Assembly: GCA_016649775.1 (NCBI GenBank)
Contig: JAENWY010000058.1
Location: forward strand, 1-10,543
Reading direction: 5' to 3'
Source: Spirochaetaceae bacterium
Lineage (GTDB): Bacteria > Spirochaetota > Spirochaetia > Sphaerochaetales > Sphaerochaetaceae
DNA: 10,543 bases
Position numbers and translations under genes: made by a program. The notes beneath the pieces were generated by a model. It had not been told where the DNA came from and did no database searches. It worked only from the letters and a program-made list of their open reading frames with translations. This document shows, one piece after another, positions 1 to 6,929 of this stretch; within the stretch, counting starts at the first letter, position 1; every line of letters begins with the position of its first letter.

Positions 1-1739
1 ATAAAGAGTTTATCATCGAAAATAAAATCTAAAGGATTATATTTTCGAAATCCATCTATAGTTACTTTACTTTGTTTTTTAGGTAAATTTTCACTTAAGC
101 TTTTTTCAAGATAAACTGTATTAAAATTAATATCATTAACATATAAAACAGATAGGTTACTTCTATCATAATACTTAGATATAAATAATATAGTGTTATC
201 ATCTAGCATTGTAGGAGAATACACTCCACCGAGTATATTAGAGTCCATATAATCCATACGACCTGATGCTAAGTCAATTAGAGTTAATCGTGCAAGCTCT
301 CCATCTCTTATAGTAGTTAATACGGCTTTGTCCTGATAAATATTTAAGCCTTCAATAGAGACTCTCTCTCCCAATTTATATAAGACTCTTTTTTTAGCCG
401 AAAGAATTGATAGATAATTACTTTCCCCTATTCTTGAGGTAAATACTATATCATTAGAACTATTTACAGCTATGTTTTGAACAGCTTCATTGTCTTTAAG
501 GTTAAAGGTTTTCATAACTTTTAAATTGTTTGTGTCAATCCATTGCAAATATTCAATTTCACCCTCATTTTTAACACCCACAAGAGTAGTTGAATCTAGT
601 AGTATAGCTAATCTAAAACTGTCAATATCATAGGTGTAACTTCCATTTTGATTAACAACTCTTGTATATGTTAGAGGTTGTGCTGAATTATTATATTTAG
701 AAAGTACTATAGTATCTTTATTAGCTGTGATTTCACCTAAATCCGCAAAGGAAGAAGAATATGATGATAATTTAAAATTCTCTTTATCAAATTTTTCTGT
801 ATTATTTTGAAAATAGTCACCTATAAATACATTAGTACCACTACCTACAATATATTTAGGATATATGTTTTCTATAGTCTTTATATCAATTGAATAATTT
901 ATTGAAATATCTTCAATAGAATTTTCAAAAGCTTTCCAAGCTTGTTCAATTGTAATATTATATACTTTCTTAAAAGAATAATTAGGGAAAATCAAAAACA
1001 CATTCCAATTAGAATTCATTTCCCAATACTTATTAAAATTTTCAACACCATAAGTATCAATTAAATATTGATAAAAATATGCACCAAACAAATAATAATT
1101 AGCATTTGATGGAATATCACGTAGTCCTTGAACATCAAAATAGGAGGGAAAATTACCTTCTATTTTTGATTCATATAAAAGCGCATCATAAGAGGGATTA
1201 TTTAATCGACCTTGTCCATCTTGGCTTTCTGAATTTACAGTAATACCTTCTTTCTGGAAAGAAGTTAAAAAAATATTAGCAGGGGAGAATAACTTACCAA
1301 AAATATTGGTAATAAACTTATTATCATCTGTTAGTGAAAGAGCATGAGTTAACTCATGCTTAAATACATTCAACATAAAATGATCATAAAAATAATTATA
1401 ATAATTGTTTGTAGTCACTGTATCAAAAATTACTATTTCATTAGGAAAAGAAGCGAAATAAGAGTTAAATTGTTGAATATCTGCAGTAACGACAACGTTA
1501 AAGCTATGATCAATTGAAAAATCAAAGTTATCACAAATATCATTAAAAAGATCTTCACAATTTTGATAAATATCTTTTGCTAATAGGCTACTTTGATTGT
1601 TATAAATGATGTTAAAATGCTCAGTTGATATCACTCTAATGTCTTTAGTACTATTAAATAAGCTAGTATTTCCATAGGCAAAAATATTTAAGATACAAAA
1701 TCCTAATAATACTAGACTTAACAATATTTTCTTTTTCAA
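1..1739 (-). CDS. Secreted gluzincin-like metallopeptidase with C-terminal beta-propeller-like repeats (3' end beyond window)
   Basis: This reading frame is open from near 1751 to the left edge with no stop, so the C terminus is missing. A lysine-rich start followed by a hydrophobic stretch ending near NIFA is a clear signal peptide, so the protein is probably exported. Residues about 127-134 read KHELTHAL, a zinc-binding HExxH motif (His128, Glu129, His132 from the TTG start), and about 32 residues later comes KEGITV, whose Glu would be the third zinc ligand of a gluzincin. The region from about residue 280 to the edge has repeated beta-strand-like blocks ending in hydrophobic-D/G patterns, resembling WD40/TolB-like (PD40) propeller blades. 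Proteins pairing a peptidase-MA-like domain with such a propeller are known; the substrate is unknown. It lies 48 bp downstream of the glycerophosphodiesterase gene on the same strand, so it is probably co-transcribed. I chose TTG at 1739 over ATG at 1751 because GGAG lies at Shine-Dalgarno distance from the TTG and within the second codon of the ATG version. Confidence 0.8.
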   Translation of the reverse strand, partial: MKKKILLSLVLLGFCILNIFAYGNTSLFNSTKDIRVISTEHFNIIYNNQSSLLAKDIYQNCEDLFNDICDNFDFSIDHSFNVVVTADIQQFNSYFASFPNEIVIFDTVTTNNYYNYFYDHFMLNVFKHELTHALSLTDDNKFITNIFGKLFSPANIFLTSFQKEGITVNSESQDGQGRLNNPSYDALLYESKIEGNFPSYFDVQGLRDIPSNANYYLFGAYFYQYLIDTYGVENFNKYWEMNSNWNVFLIFPNYSFKKVYNITIEQAWKAFENSIEDISINYSIDIKTIENIYPKYIVGSGTNVFIGDYFQNNTEKFDKENFKLSSYSSSFADLGEITANKDTIVLSKYNNSAQPLTYTRVVNQNGSYTYDIDSFRLAILLDSTTLVGVKNEGEIEYLQWIDTNNLKVMKTFNLKDNEAVQNIAVNSSNDIVFTSRIGESNYLSILSAKKRVLYKLGERVSIEGLNIYQDKAVLTTIRDGELARLTLIDLASGRMDYMDSNILGGVYSPTMLDDNTILFISKYYDRSNLSVLYVNDINFNTVYLEKSLSENLPKKQSKVTIDGFRKYNPLDFIFDDKLF

Positions 1740-1745
1740 ATAAAA

Positions 1746-1749
1746 CTCC
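1746..1749 (-). promoter_or_regulatory. Shine-Dalgarno GGAG that favours a TTG start at 1739
   Basis: On the minus strand the order is ATGGAG, TTTTAT, TTG, AAAAAG. GGAG sits six bases before TTG, a normal spacing. The upstream ATG at 1751-1749 overlaps the GGAG itself and has no purine-rich site of its own. The TTG product begins with a classic KKK signal peptide, while the ATG product would add MEFY in front of the lysines. Confidence 0.6.
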
Positions 1750-1787
1750 ATTAGGTAATCATTAATAAATTATTGTATAAATTTTTT

Positions 1788-3527
1788 TTAATTGGTTATT
1801 TGGAAAAAACTCATTAGATGGTTCTTATTAAAATCCAATTGTGAAGAATTATTTAGCGAAACCATTTCAGCTGAGTAATTAGTTAACATACCATCAACAC
1901 GTAAATTCTGAAATTTATAAAATTGATCCTCAGTATTAACTGTCCAAACATATATTTTCTTATCTCGCTTATGAATTTTATCAACAGTTGCTTTATTTAC
2001 AAAACCCTGTTCAATATTATATACATCAACATAATCAGATTTATCCCAATTTCCGAAGGTCATTGCTAGAAAATAAACAGTAGTTCTAAAGGGATTATTC
2101 TTTTTAATTTCTGCTAAGACTTCACCTTCAAGGCAACCTACCATAAAACGTGGGTAGTACCTAATAATTGGTTCTAGTAAATCAGCCACTTCAATACCAT
2201 CATTGTCACTTTGCTTTATTTCGATTAAAAGTTTAACATCTGGACTAATTAAGGGTAATAAATCTTTTAATAACATAATATGACCTGTTTTACTTAAAGC
2301 TTTATTATGAATATTAATATTTTTTATTTCGTCATATGTTAGTTTATTTATCTCTCTATTAATTCCACCCAATCTAGATAAGGATTCATCGTGAAAGATT
2401 ACCAGTTGTTTATCTTTTGTTAATCTAACATCTAGCTCCATAATATTAGCACCTTCGTCCTGAGCCCTTAGAAAGGCTTCTTGAGTATTCTCAAGCTCTT
2501 CTTCACTAGCACCTCTATGTGCAATTATACTTATATTTGGTATTGCCTCTTGATAAACAAAAAATACTCCGGAAGTACTTAGAATTAATGAACTAACAAC
2601 AACTAAGATTATTTTTAAGTATAAAGGAATCTTATGAAATCTATCTTCCTCATATTTAATCTCTGGTAATTCTTCATAAGTATAAAAAATTTCTCCCAGT
2701 TGATAGATAGCATAAACACCTGTAACTATCTGAAAGATTACAATCATAAGCAATCGAATTAAGGAAAAGACAGTTGTAAATATTTTAAACATAATTCCTT
2801 TAGAGAATATTGTACAAATACCATAAAATGCATATTGAATTCCTATTCGAAATACAGTAATTATTACGGCTAATATAATTATCTTTAAAAAAGCTATAAG
2901 AATAGCTTTTTTATTATTAGATACAAGATATTTACTACAACTCATAGCTTCATTATATTTAAACTTATTTGTATACATATAATAAAATAAAAAAAGTCCA
3001 TTCCATGCATATACTAATAAATATAAAGATAGAGATAAAAAAGGAATTAATAAAAAATGATTCTCAGAAAATGAATCAATCACAAAATGAGGAACACTTA
3101 TATCTTTAATAATTGGATTTTTAAATACTAAACCAACGTAAGGAACAACAAAGGCTATAAATAGAAATAATTTGATATTTCTTATCTTTATAATACCTGT
3201 ACTAGTTTTATAAGTTGTTACAATAAATGAATATAAACCAATTTTTCTATTTTGTTTAGAAGCTGTATAAAATACAATTAACGCATTAAAATAAAAAAGC
3301 GTTATAATTGCCATTATAAATAGTATTCCTAAAGCAATTATCATTGCTAAAGGATTTCTAAGATATATAAAAAAATATTCTTGTGTTAAATTATTAATTC
3401 CACAAGATAGAATACTTAATTTAAATAGCCATTTCAAAAAAGGTGTTAAAATTGAATAAACAATTAAGCTAAACATTATTTGAAATATAACTAAATTTTT
3501 AATATTTTTATACATAAACTTTATCAT
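1788..3527 (-). CDS. Membrane-anchored glycerophosphodiester phosphodiesterase (GDPD)
   Basis: A 579-residue protein with two parts. Residues about 10-325 are a run of seven or eight hydrophobic helices, like the membrane domain fused to some bacterial GDPDs. Residues about 332-555 form a GDPD TIM-barrel: AHRG with His337 and Arg338, EN at 346-347, ELD with metal ligands Glu364 and Asp366, FHD with His379 (second catalytic His), EIK with Glu436, VWTVN at 527-531, and DG at 545-546. All key residues are present, so it should be active. The family hydrolyses glycerophosphodiesters to sn-glycerol-3-phosphate and an alcohol. Here the catalytic domain probably sits at the membrane face and may act on lipid-derived or teichoic-acid-like diesters; the substrate is inferred. 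The ATG overlaps the nitroreductase TGA (ATGA), suggesting translational coupling, and I see no strong Shine-Dalgarno of its own. A second ATG four codons in is an alternative start. Confidence 0.9.
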   Translation of the reverse strand: MIKFMYKNIKNLVIFQIMFSLIVYSILTPFLKWLFKLSILSCGINNLTQEYFFIYLRNPLAMIIALGILFIMAIITLFYFNALIVFYTASKQNRKIGLYSFIVTTYKTSTGIIKIRNIKLFLFIAFVVPYVGLVFKNPIIKDISVPHFVIDSFSENHFLLIPFLSLSLYLLVYAWNGLFLFYYMYTNKFKYNEAMSCSKYLVSNNKKAILIAFLKIIILAVIITVFRIGIQYAFYGICTIFSKGIMFKIFTTVFSLIRLLMIVIFQIVTGVYAIYQLGEIFYTYEELPEIKYEEDRFHKIPLYLKIILVVVSSLILSTSGVFFVYQEAIPNISIIAHRGASEEELENTQEAFLRAQDEGANIMELDVRLTKDKQLVIFHDESLSRLGGINREINKLTYDEIKNINIHNKALSKTGHIMLLKDLLPLISPDVKLLIEIKQSDNDGIEVADLLEPIIRYYPRFMVGCLEGEVLAEIKKNNPFRTTVYFLAMTFGNWDKSDYVDVYNIEQGFVNKATVDKIHKRDKKIYVWTVNTEDQFYKFQNLRVDGMLTNYSAEMVSLNNSSQLDFNKNHLMSFFQITN

Positions 3528-4294
3528 TTATCTAACCATTTATTTATAAATACAGAAGTAGACCTATTCATTTCTTCCATAAAAGTTGAAGTATATTTTT
3601 TAGTGTAAAAACAGTCAGCCATTGTTGCATCTTCATAAGGAACTCTATTCGTTTTCTTAAGATGTTCAAGTGGTTTACTCCACTCAACATCTAATTCCTC
3701 TTTACTTTTAGACTTATAAGAATCTTCCATAAAGAGTGCATCTATATCACATCTATCAAGTAATTTTTTTTCTTTATTATCTTTCTTATAACCCATAATT
3801 AGCATAGCTGCAGGAACGGCATGATTTGGTAGTGCTAATAGACTTTGAACTCTTTCAAAATTTTCAACAATATCACCAATATAACAGGAACCGATATTCA
3901 GAGAATCAGCTGCTACAACTGCACTTTGAGCGGCAACAATAGCATCTTGCATAGCAAGATGAAAATCACCAAGACCGGGTAATCGATTTGGTATTTTCGA
4001 TTTCTCTTCACAATTACTATATTTAAAATAATCCATATGCTTTTGCATATCAGCTAGGAATACCATTACCAGAGGAGCTTTAGCAATCATTGGTTGATTA
4101 TCACAAAGAAGTGATAATTCATCTTTTTTATATTGATCATTTACAATAATGACACTGTAAAAGCACATATTACCTGCAGTAGGAGCTCTTAAAATACTTT
4201 GCTTTATTAGAGATAAATCTTCTTTATTAATATCTTTTGTATCAAATGCTCTTACCGATCTTCTATTTAACAATTGTTTGATAACTTTATTCAT
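3524..4294 (-). CDS. Nitroreductase-family FMN-dependent oxidoreductase
   Basis: A 256-residue protein whose N terminus has the nitroreductase FMN-phosphate signature NRRSVRAF (Arg11, Arg12, Ser13, Arg15), followed by RAPTAGN near residue 40. The middle has the helix AMQDAIVAAQSAVVAADSLNIGSCYIG, given here only as landmarks from about residue 114 (AMQD) to about 140 (CYIG), typical of NfsA/FRP-like proteins, then LIMGY near 166. Family members use NAD(P)H and FMN to reduce nitro compounds, flavins or quinones in the cytoplasm; the physiological substrate cannot be read here. Length fits the roughly 240-250 residues of NfsA-type enzymes. GGAGG at 4301-4305 lies six bases before the ATG, which fixes the start. 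A 121-bp mobile element ends just upstream and separates the gene from the transporter genes it probably once followed at 24 nt. It overlaps the GDPD gene by 4 bp. Confidence 0.9.
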   Translation of the reverse strand: MNKVIKQLLNRRSVRAFDTKDINKEDLSLIKQSILRAPTAGNMCFYSVIIVNDQYKKDELSLLCDNQPMIAKAPLVMVFLADMQKHMDYFKYSNCEEKSKIPNRLPGLGDFHLAMQDAIVAAQSAVVAADSLNIGSCYIGDIVENFERVQSLLALPNHAVPAAMLIMGYKKDNKEKKLLDRCDIDALFMEDSYKSKSKEELDVEWSKPLEHLKKTNRVPYEDATMADCFYTKKYTSTFMEEMNRSTSVFINKWLDK

Positions 4295-4316
4295 ATTATT
4301 CCTCCATAATTTAACT

Positions 4317-4325
4317 ATTTATTTA
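4317..4325. repeat. Target-site duplication, left side of MITE copy A
   Basis: The 9-mer ATTTATTTA directly precedes the CAATG end of copy A and is repeated exactly at 4447-4455. Confidence 0.85.
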
Positions 4326-4446
4326 CAATGCTCACAACTTAAGGAATAACTGATAAGTCTTTTACGTAATAACCTATTATTCATTGCTTTAATGTAGGAT
4401 ATCTATCCTCAGAAACACGCGTAATAAGCTTAAGTTGTGAACATTG
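4326..4446 (+). mobile_element. MITE-like non-autonomous transposable element, copy A (121 bp)
   Basis: A 121-bp non-coding unit bounded by 18-bp terminal inverted repeats: CAATGCTCACAACTTAAG at 4326-4343 and the complement of CAATGTTCACAACTTAAG at 4429-4446 (one mismatch). A perfect 9-bp direct repeat flanks it, as expected from transposition with a staggered cut. It is 115/121 identical to the inverted copy at 8204-8324, differing at 4353, 4365, 4367, 4375, 4410 and 4426 with no indels. Inside are two small hairpins: CATT/AATG at 4382-4394 and AGGATA/TATCCT at 4396-4409. No ORF of useful length is present, so the transposase must come from elsewhere. A 9-bp duplication occurs in IS4-type elements (IS10, IS50), in IS1, and in some IS5 and IS256 members; I cannot assign the family. 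It sits between the second transporter half and the nitroreductase. Confidence 0.88.
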
Positions 4447-4455
4447 ATTTATTTA
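4447..4455. repeat. Target-site duplication, right side of MITE copy A
   Basis: ATTTATTTA, identical to 4317-4325. The transporter stop codon (TAA on the minus strand, 4449-4451) lies inside it, so the duplication recreated the same stop. Confidence 0.85.
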
Positions 4456-4994
4456 GGTAATTTTAACACAATACCAAGAATTGCGCCAACTAATATCCAG
4501 ATTATTGGATGAATCTTTTCAAACTTGCGATATAAAATAAATATTGCTAAGAAAATAATTGATTCAACTACTCTAATTTTTGTGTAATTAAACAGACTTA
4601 ATGCAAAAATATTACTTACAGCATAAGTAATTAAAGCTAGTACTGTAGGTCTAAGTCCATAAAAGCTGTCCTTTACATACCATTTTTGATCAAAATGTTT
4701 TAAAAACTTTGAAATAAGAATTACTATTAAAACACTAGGACTGACAAGGCCTATAGTTGCAGTTAATCCACCCAATATTCCTATTACTTTAAAACCGGTA
4801 TAGGTGGCCATATTAACGCCCATAGGGCCTGGGGTAGATTGTGATATTGCAATCATATTAGCAACATCTGCATTAGAAATCCAAGTTGGAAAATTTATTG
4901 TTAATTGATATAAGAAAGGAATTGTTGCTAATCCTCCCCCAAGTGCAAATAGACCTATTTTAAAAAACTCCCAAAAAAGAGATAAATATAACAT
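4449..4994 (-). CDS. Chromate transporter (CHR) family, half-length subunit, second of pair
   Basis: A 181-residue hydrophobic protein with the CHR-domain signature near its N terminus: FFKIGLFALGGGLATIPFL at about 10-28, then SQSTPGPMGVNMATYTG at about 51-67. Full ChrA proteins of about 400 residues carry two such domains; short-chain members carry one and usually occur as adjacent pairs that work together, as here. The family moves chromate (and possibly sulfate) across the inner membrane, but many members are unconfirmed for chromate, so the substrate is open. About five membrane segments are visible. Its ATG shares one base with the TAA of the upstream half (TAATG), and GAGG lies about nine bases before the ATG. 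The stop codon lies in the target duplication of the mobile element and the protein is not altered. Weak antisense reading frames here are shadows. Confidence 0.87.
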   Translation of the reverse strand: MLYLSLFWEFFKIGLFALGGGLATIPFLYQLTINFPTWISNADVANMIAISQSTPGPMGVNMATYTGFKVIGILGGLTATIGLVSPSVLIVILISKFLKHFDQKWYVKDSFYGLRPTVLALITYAVSNIFALSLFNYTKIRVVESIIFLAIFILYRKFEKIHPIIWILVGAILGIVLKLPK

Positions 4995-5584
4995 TAATTA
5001 TTTACCTCATCTATTTTGTTTCTATCAGATCTATTTAAAAGACTACTTGAAATAAGACCAACTACAATACCTATAACTACAATTAGTATTGTAGATATTT
5101 TAAAAATAAAAAGAGTTATTAGTATTAATATAAATATCAATAGACTTACTTTATCTATAATACTTTTATTAGAAAGCTTAATAATAGACTGTAGTATCAG
5201 GGCACAAACGGCCACTCTAATTCCACTAAAAGCTCTAACTACATAAATATTATCACTAAAATTTGAAAGTATTGCAGCTATTGCTGTAATAATAATCAAC
5301 GAAGGGAATATCATACCTAAAGTAGCAGCTACTGCTCCCTTAATACCCCTTTCTTTATAACCTATAAATGTTGAAACATTTACAGCTATTATACCAGGTG
5401 TACATTGAGATAGAGAATAATAATCTAATATCTGGGTTTCAGAAGCCCATTGATTTTTAGCAACAACCTCTCTTTCTAGAAAAGGTAACATGGCATAGCC
5501 ACCACCAAAAGTAAGAGCACCTATGGACGCAAACGTAAAAAACAACTTAAACAAAGATGTTTTTGTCTCTTTATTATAACACAT
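4994..5584 (-). CDS. Chromate transporter (CHR) family, half-length subunit, first of pair
   Basis: A 196-residue membrane protein, paralogous to the next gene. It has ASIGALTFGGGYAMLPFLE at about 19-37 and SLSQCTPGIIAVNVSTFIGY at about 57-76, matching the conserved N-terminal part of a single CHR domain. Hydrophobic segments follow to about residue 182, ending in a short charged tail (NRSDRNKIDE). With its partner it would form a heteromeric two-domain transporter in the inner membrane. The two halves are similar but clearly diverged, so the split is an old arrangement and not a recent frameshift. AAGGAA overlaps the rnhA stop codon and precedes the ATG by four bases, and the gene starts 7 bp after rnhA ends. 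Confidence 0.88.
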   Translation of the reverse strand: MCYNKETKTSLFKLFFTFASIGALTFGGGYAMLPFLEREVVAKNQWASETQILDYYSLSQCTPGIIAVNVSTFIGYKERGIKGAVAATLGMIFPSLIIITAIAAILSNFSDNIYVVRAFSGIRVAVCALILQSIIKLSNKSIIDKVSLLIFILILITLFIFKISTILIVVIGIVVGLISSSLLNRSDRNKIDEVNN

Positions 5585-5591
5585 AATTTCC

Positions 5592-6047
5592 TTAACCTAA
5601 TTTCATTTTATCCATTTCAAGCCCAACTAAGGTATCACATCTTTCATTTAACTCAATGCCGGCATGACCCTTAACCCATTTATATTTAACAGGTAATTGA
5701 CAATTTAAACTATCTAATTCAACCCACAATTCTTTATTTTTAACTGGTTGTTTGGTTGCAGTTTTCCAACCATTTTTCTTCCAGTTAATAACCCAAGAAG
5801 TAATACCATTTTTAACATATTGGCTATCTGTATTAATTATGATTGTATCACAACCAGTAACAAGGCAAGTTTTTAGGGCATTAATAACAGCTGTTAATTC
5901 CATTTTATTATTTGTTGTAAATTTACTACCACCACTTTGCTCTGTTACAAATTTATTATCTGCACTCATAACAAAAGCCCAGCCACCAACACCAGGATTT
6001 CCACTACACCCGCCATCTGTAAAAATTACAATATCTTTATAGCTCAT
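5592..6047 (-). CDS. rnhA: Ribonuclease HI
   Basis: A 151-residue protein, close to the 155 of the E. coli enzyme. It cleaves the RNA strand of RNA-DNA hybrids in the cytoplasm. All catalytic residues are visible: FTDGGCSGNPG with Asp11, NNKMELTAV with Glu50, INTDSQYV with Asp74, KGHAG with His128, and NERCDTLV with Asp138. The handle region rich in Trp and Lys (NWKKNGWKTA, about 88-97) is present. The gene begins one base after the parvulin stop codon and is followed 7 bp later by the transporter pair. A Shine-Dalgarno is only weak (AAGAG), so translation probably depends on coupling to the upstream gene. Confidence 0.96.
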   Translation of the reverse strand: MSYKDIVIFTDGGCSGNPGVGGWAFVMSADNKFVTEQSGGSKFTTNNKMELTAVINALKTCLVTGCDTIIINTDSQYVKNGITSWVINWKKNGWKTATKQPVKNKELWVELDSLNCQLPVKYKWVKGHAGIELNERCDTLVGLEMDKMKLG

Positions 6048-6048
6048 C

Positions 6049-6327
6049 TTAATCTCTTACTCCTGTTTTCTTAATTATATGATATCCAAATTGAGTTCTA
6101 ACAGGATCACTAATTTTACCGTTTGGCATCTTCATAACTGCTCTTTCAAAAGCAGGAACCATTTGACCGCTTTTAAACCAACCAAGATCTCCACCCTTAG
6201 ATTTAGAAGGACACGATGAATATTTTTTTGCAAGAGCAACAAAGGATTCACCACCCTTTGCTTTTTTAGCTATTTCATCTGCAAGAGATTTGTCTTTTAC
6301 TAATATATGTGAGGCTCTTAATTCCAT
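6049..6327 (-). CDS. ppiC: Small cytoplasmic parvulin-type peptidyl-prolyl cis-trans isomerase
   Basis: A 92-residue single-domain parvulin, almost the same length as E. coli PpiC (93). Features in order: RASHILVK with His7, SFVALAKKYSSCPSKSKGGDLGWF at about 28-51 (landmarks SFVALAKKYS and GGDLGWF) with active-site Cys39, GQMVPAFE with Met56 and Phe60, and the C-terminal FGYHIIK with His83. There is no signal peptide or membrane segment, so it acts in the cytoplasm, catalysing prolyl bond isomerisation in folding proteins. AAAAGGAAA precedes the ATG. The ATG follows the CYTH gene stop by 2 bp and its own stop is one base before rnhA. Confidence 0.95.
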   Translation of the reverse strand: MELRASHILVKDKSLADEIAKKAKGGESFVALAKKYSSCPSKSKGGDLGWFKSGQMVPAFERAVMKMPNGKISDPVRTQFGYHIIKKTGVRD

Positions 6328-6329
6328 AA

Positions 6330-6926
6330 TTAATTTCCTTTTGTTTTTAATCGCGCTTGATTTAATAAATCTCTATAAAATTTACCCTCAATTTTATCTT
6401 GAGAAATACCAAATAATGCTAGAGCATCTAATAAATCATCTTTAAGGGCACTTACTCCAAATACACTTAATTGCTCTTTTATACTAAATTCGATTTCTAA
6501 AAACCATCCTAAAGGTTTAACCTCTAGAACCTCTACATGAAGAGGAAATTGATATTTATCTAACATAAAAGAATAACCTGTTTTTTCTTTTAATAAGGTT
6601 TCTCTATATCCAAGAGCCTTAAATAATTCAATTGAAGTTTCAAAATTATGAGCATCACTATCAATTTCAAATTCATTATTCTCTTCAATTTTACCAGATA
6701 ATTCTTTATTTTTAACTGTAATTAATAGAGAAGCTTTTAGATTATTTTTATCTAATCCTTTTTTTTCCAATCTACATCGAACTACAGGTTTATCAATCTC
6801 ATTCATTAAATATATATCCTTTTTTTCTTGAAAACACTCTTGAGAAATACCAAGAGTGTTTCTAATACTTGAAAGAATTTTATCCACATCATTAACATGT
6901 GCTTTCAATTCAATTTCAGTTGCCAT
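6330..6926 (-). CDS. CYTH-domain protein (class IV adenylate cyclase / triphosphatase-like)
   Basis: A 198-residue protein with the CYTH triphosphate-tunnel signature. EIELKAH at 4-10 is the defining ExExK motif, followed by VVRCRLEKK near 48-56, ITVKNKE near 69-75, EFEID near 85-89, and LEVKPLGWFLEIEFSI near 153-168. These alternating charged strands bind a divalent metal and a triphosphate. The family includes class IV adenylate cyclase (CyaB), thiamine triphosphatase and inorganic triphosphatase, and sequence alone does not separate them. It is cytoplasmic. It lies 3 bp downstream of the membrane-protein gene, with GGAAAG about eight bases before the ATG, and is tightly packed with the parvulin and rnhA. 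Confidence 0.85.
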   Translation of the reverse strand: MATEIELKAHVNDVDKILSSIRNTLGISQECFQEKKDIYLMNEIDKPVVRCRLEKKGLDKNNLKASLLITVKNKELSGKIEENNEFEIDSDAHNFETSIELFKALGYRETLLKEKTGYSFMLDKYQFPLHVEVLEVKPLGWFLEIEFSIKEQLSVFGVSALKDDLLDALALFGISQDKIEGKFYRDLLNQARLKTKGN

Positions 6927-6929
6927 TTT

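Noticed and set aside
91..110. ACTTAAGCTT inside the metallopeptidase gene as a fragment of the MITE
   Set aside because: Only about ten bases resemble the inner edge of the element, with no match beyond and in coding sequence. Chance.
5016..5246. Plus-strand reading frame of 76 codons inside the transporter gene
   Set aside because: It is antisense to a clear CHR-family gene, has low-complexity Ile/Leu content and no Shine-Dalgarno.
4449..5584. The two transporter halves as one gene broken by a recent frameshift
   Set aside because: Each half has its own start, Shine-Dalgarno and complete CHR-domain N-terminal signature, and paired half-length CHR proteins are a known arrangement.
5752..6042. 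Plus-strand reading frame of 96 codons opposite rnhA
   Set aside because: It mirrors the RNase HI codons exactly; no independent coding signs.
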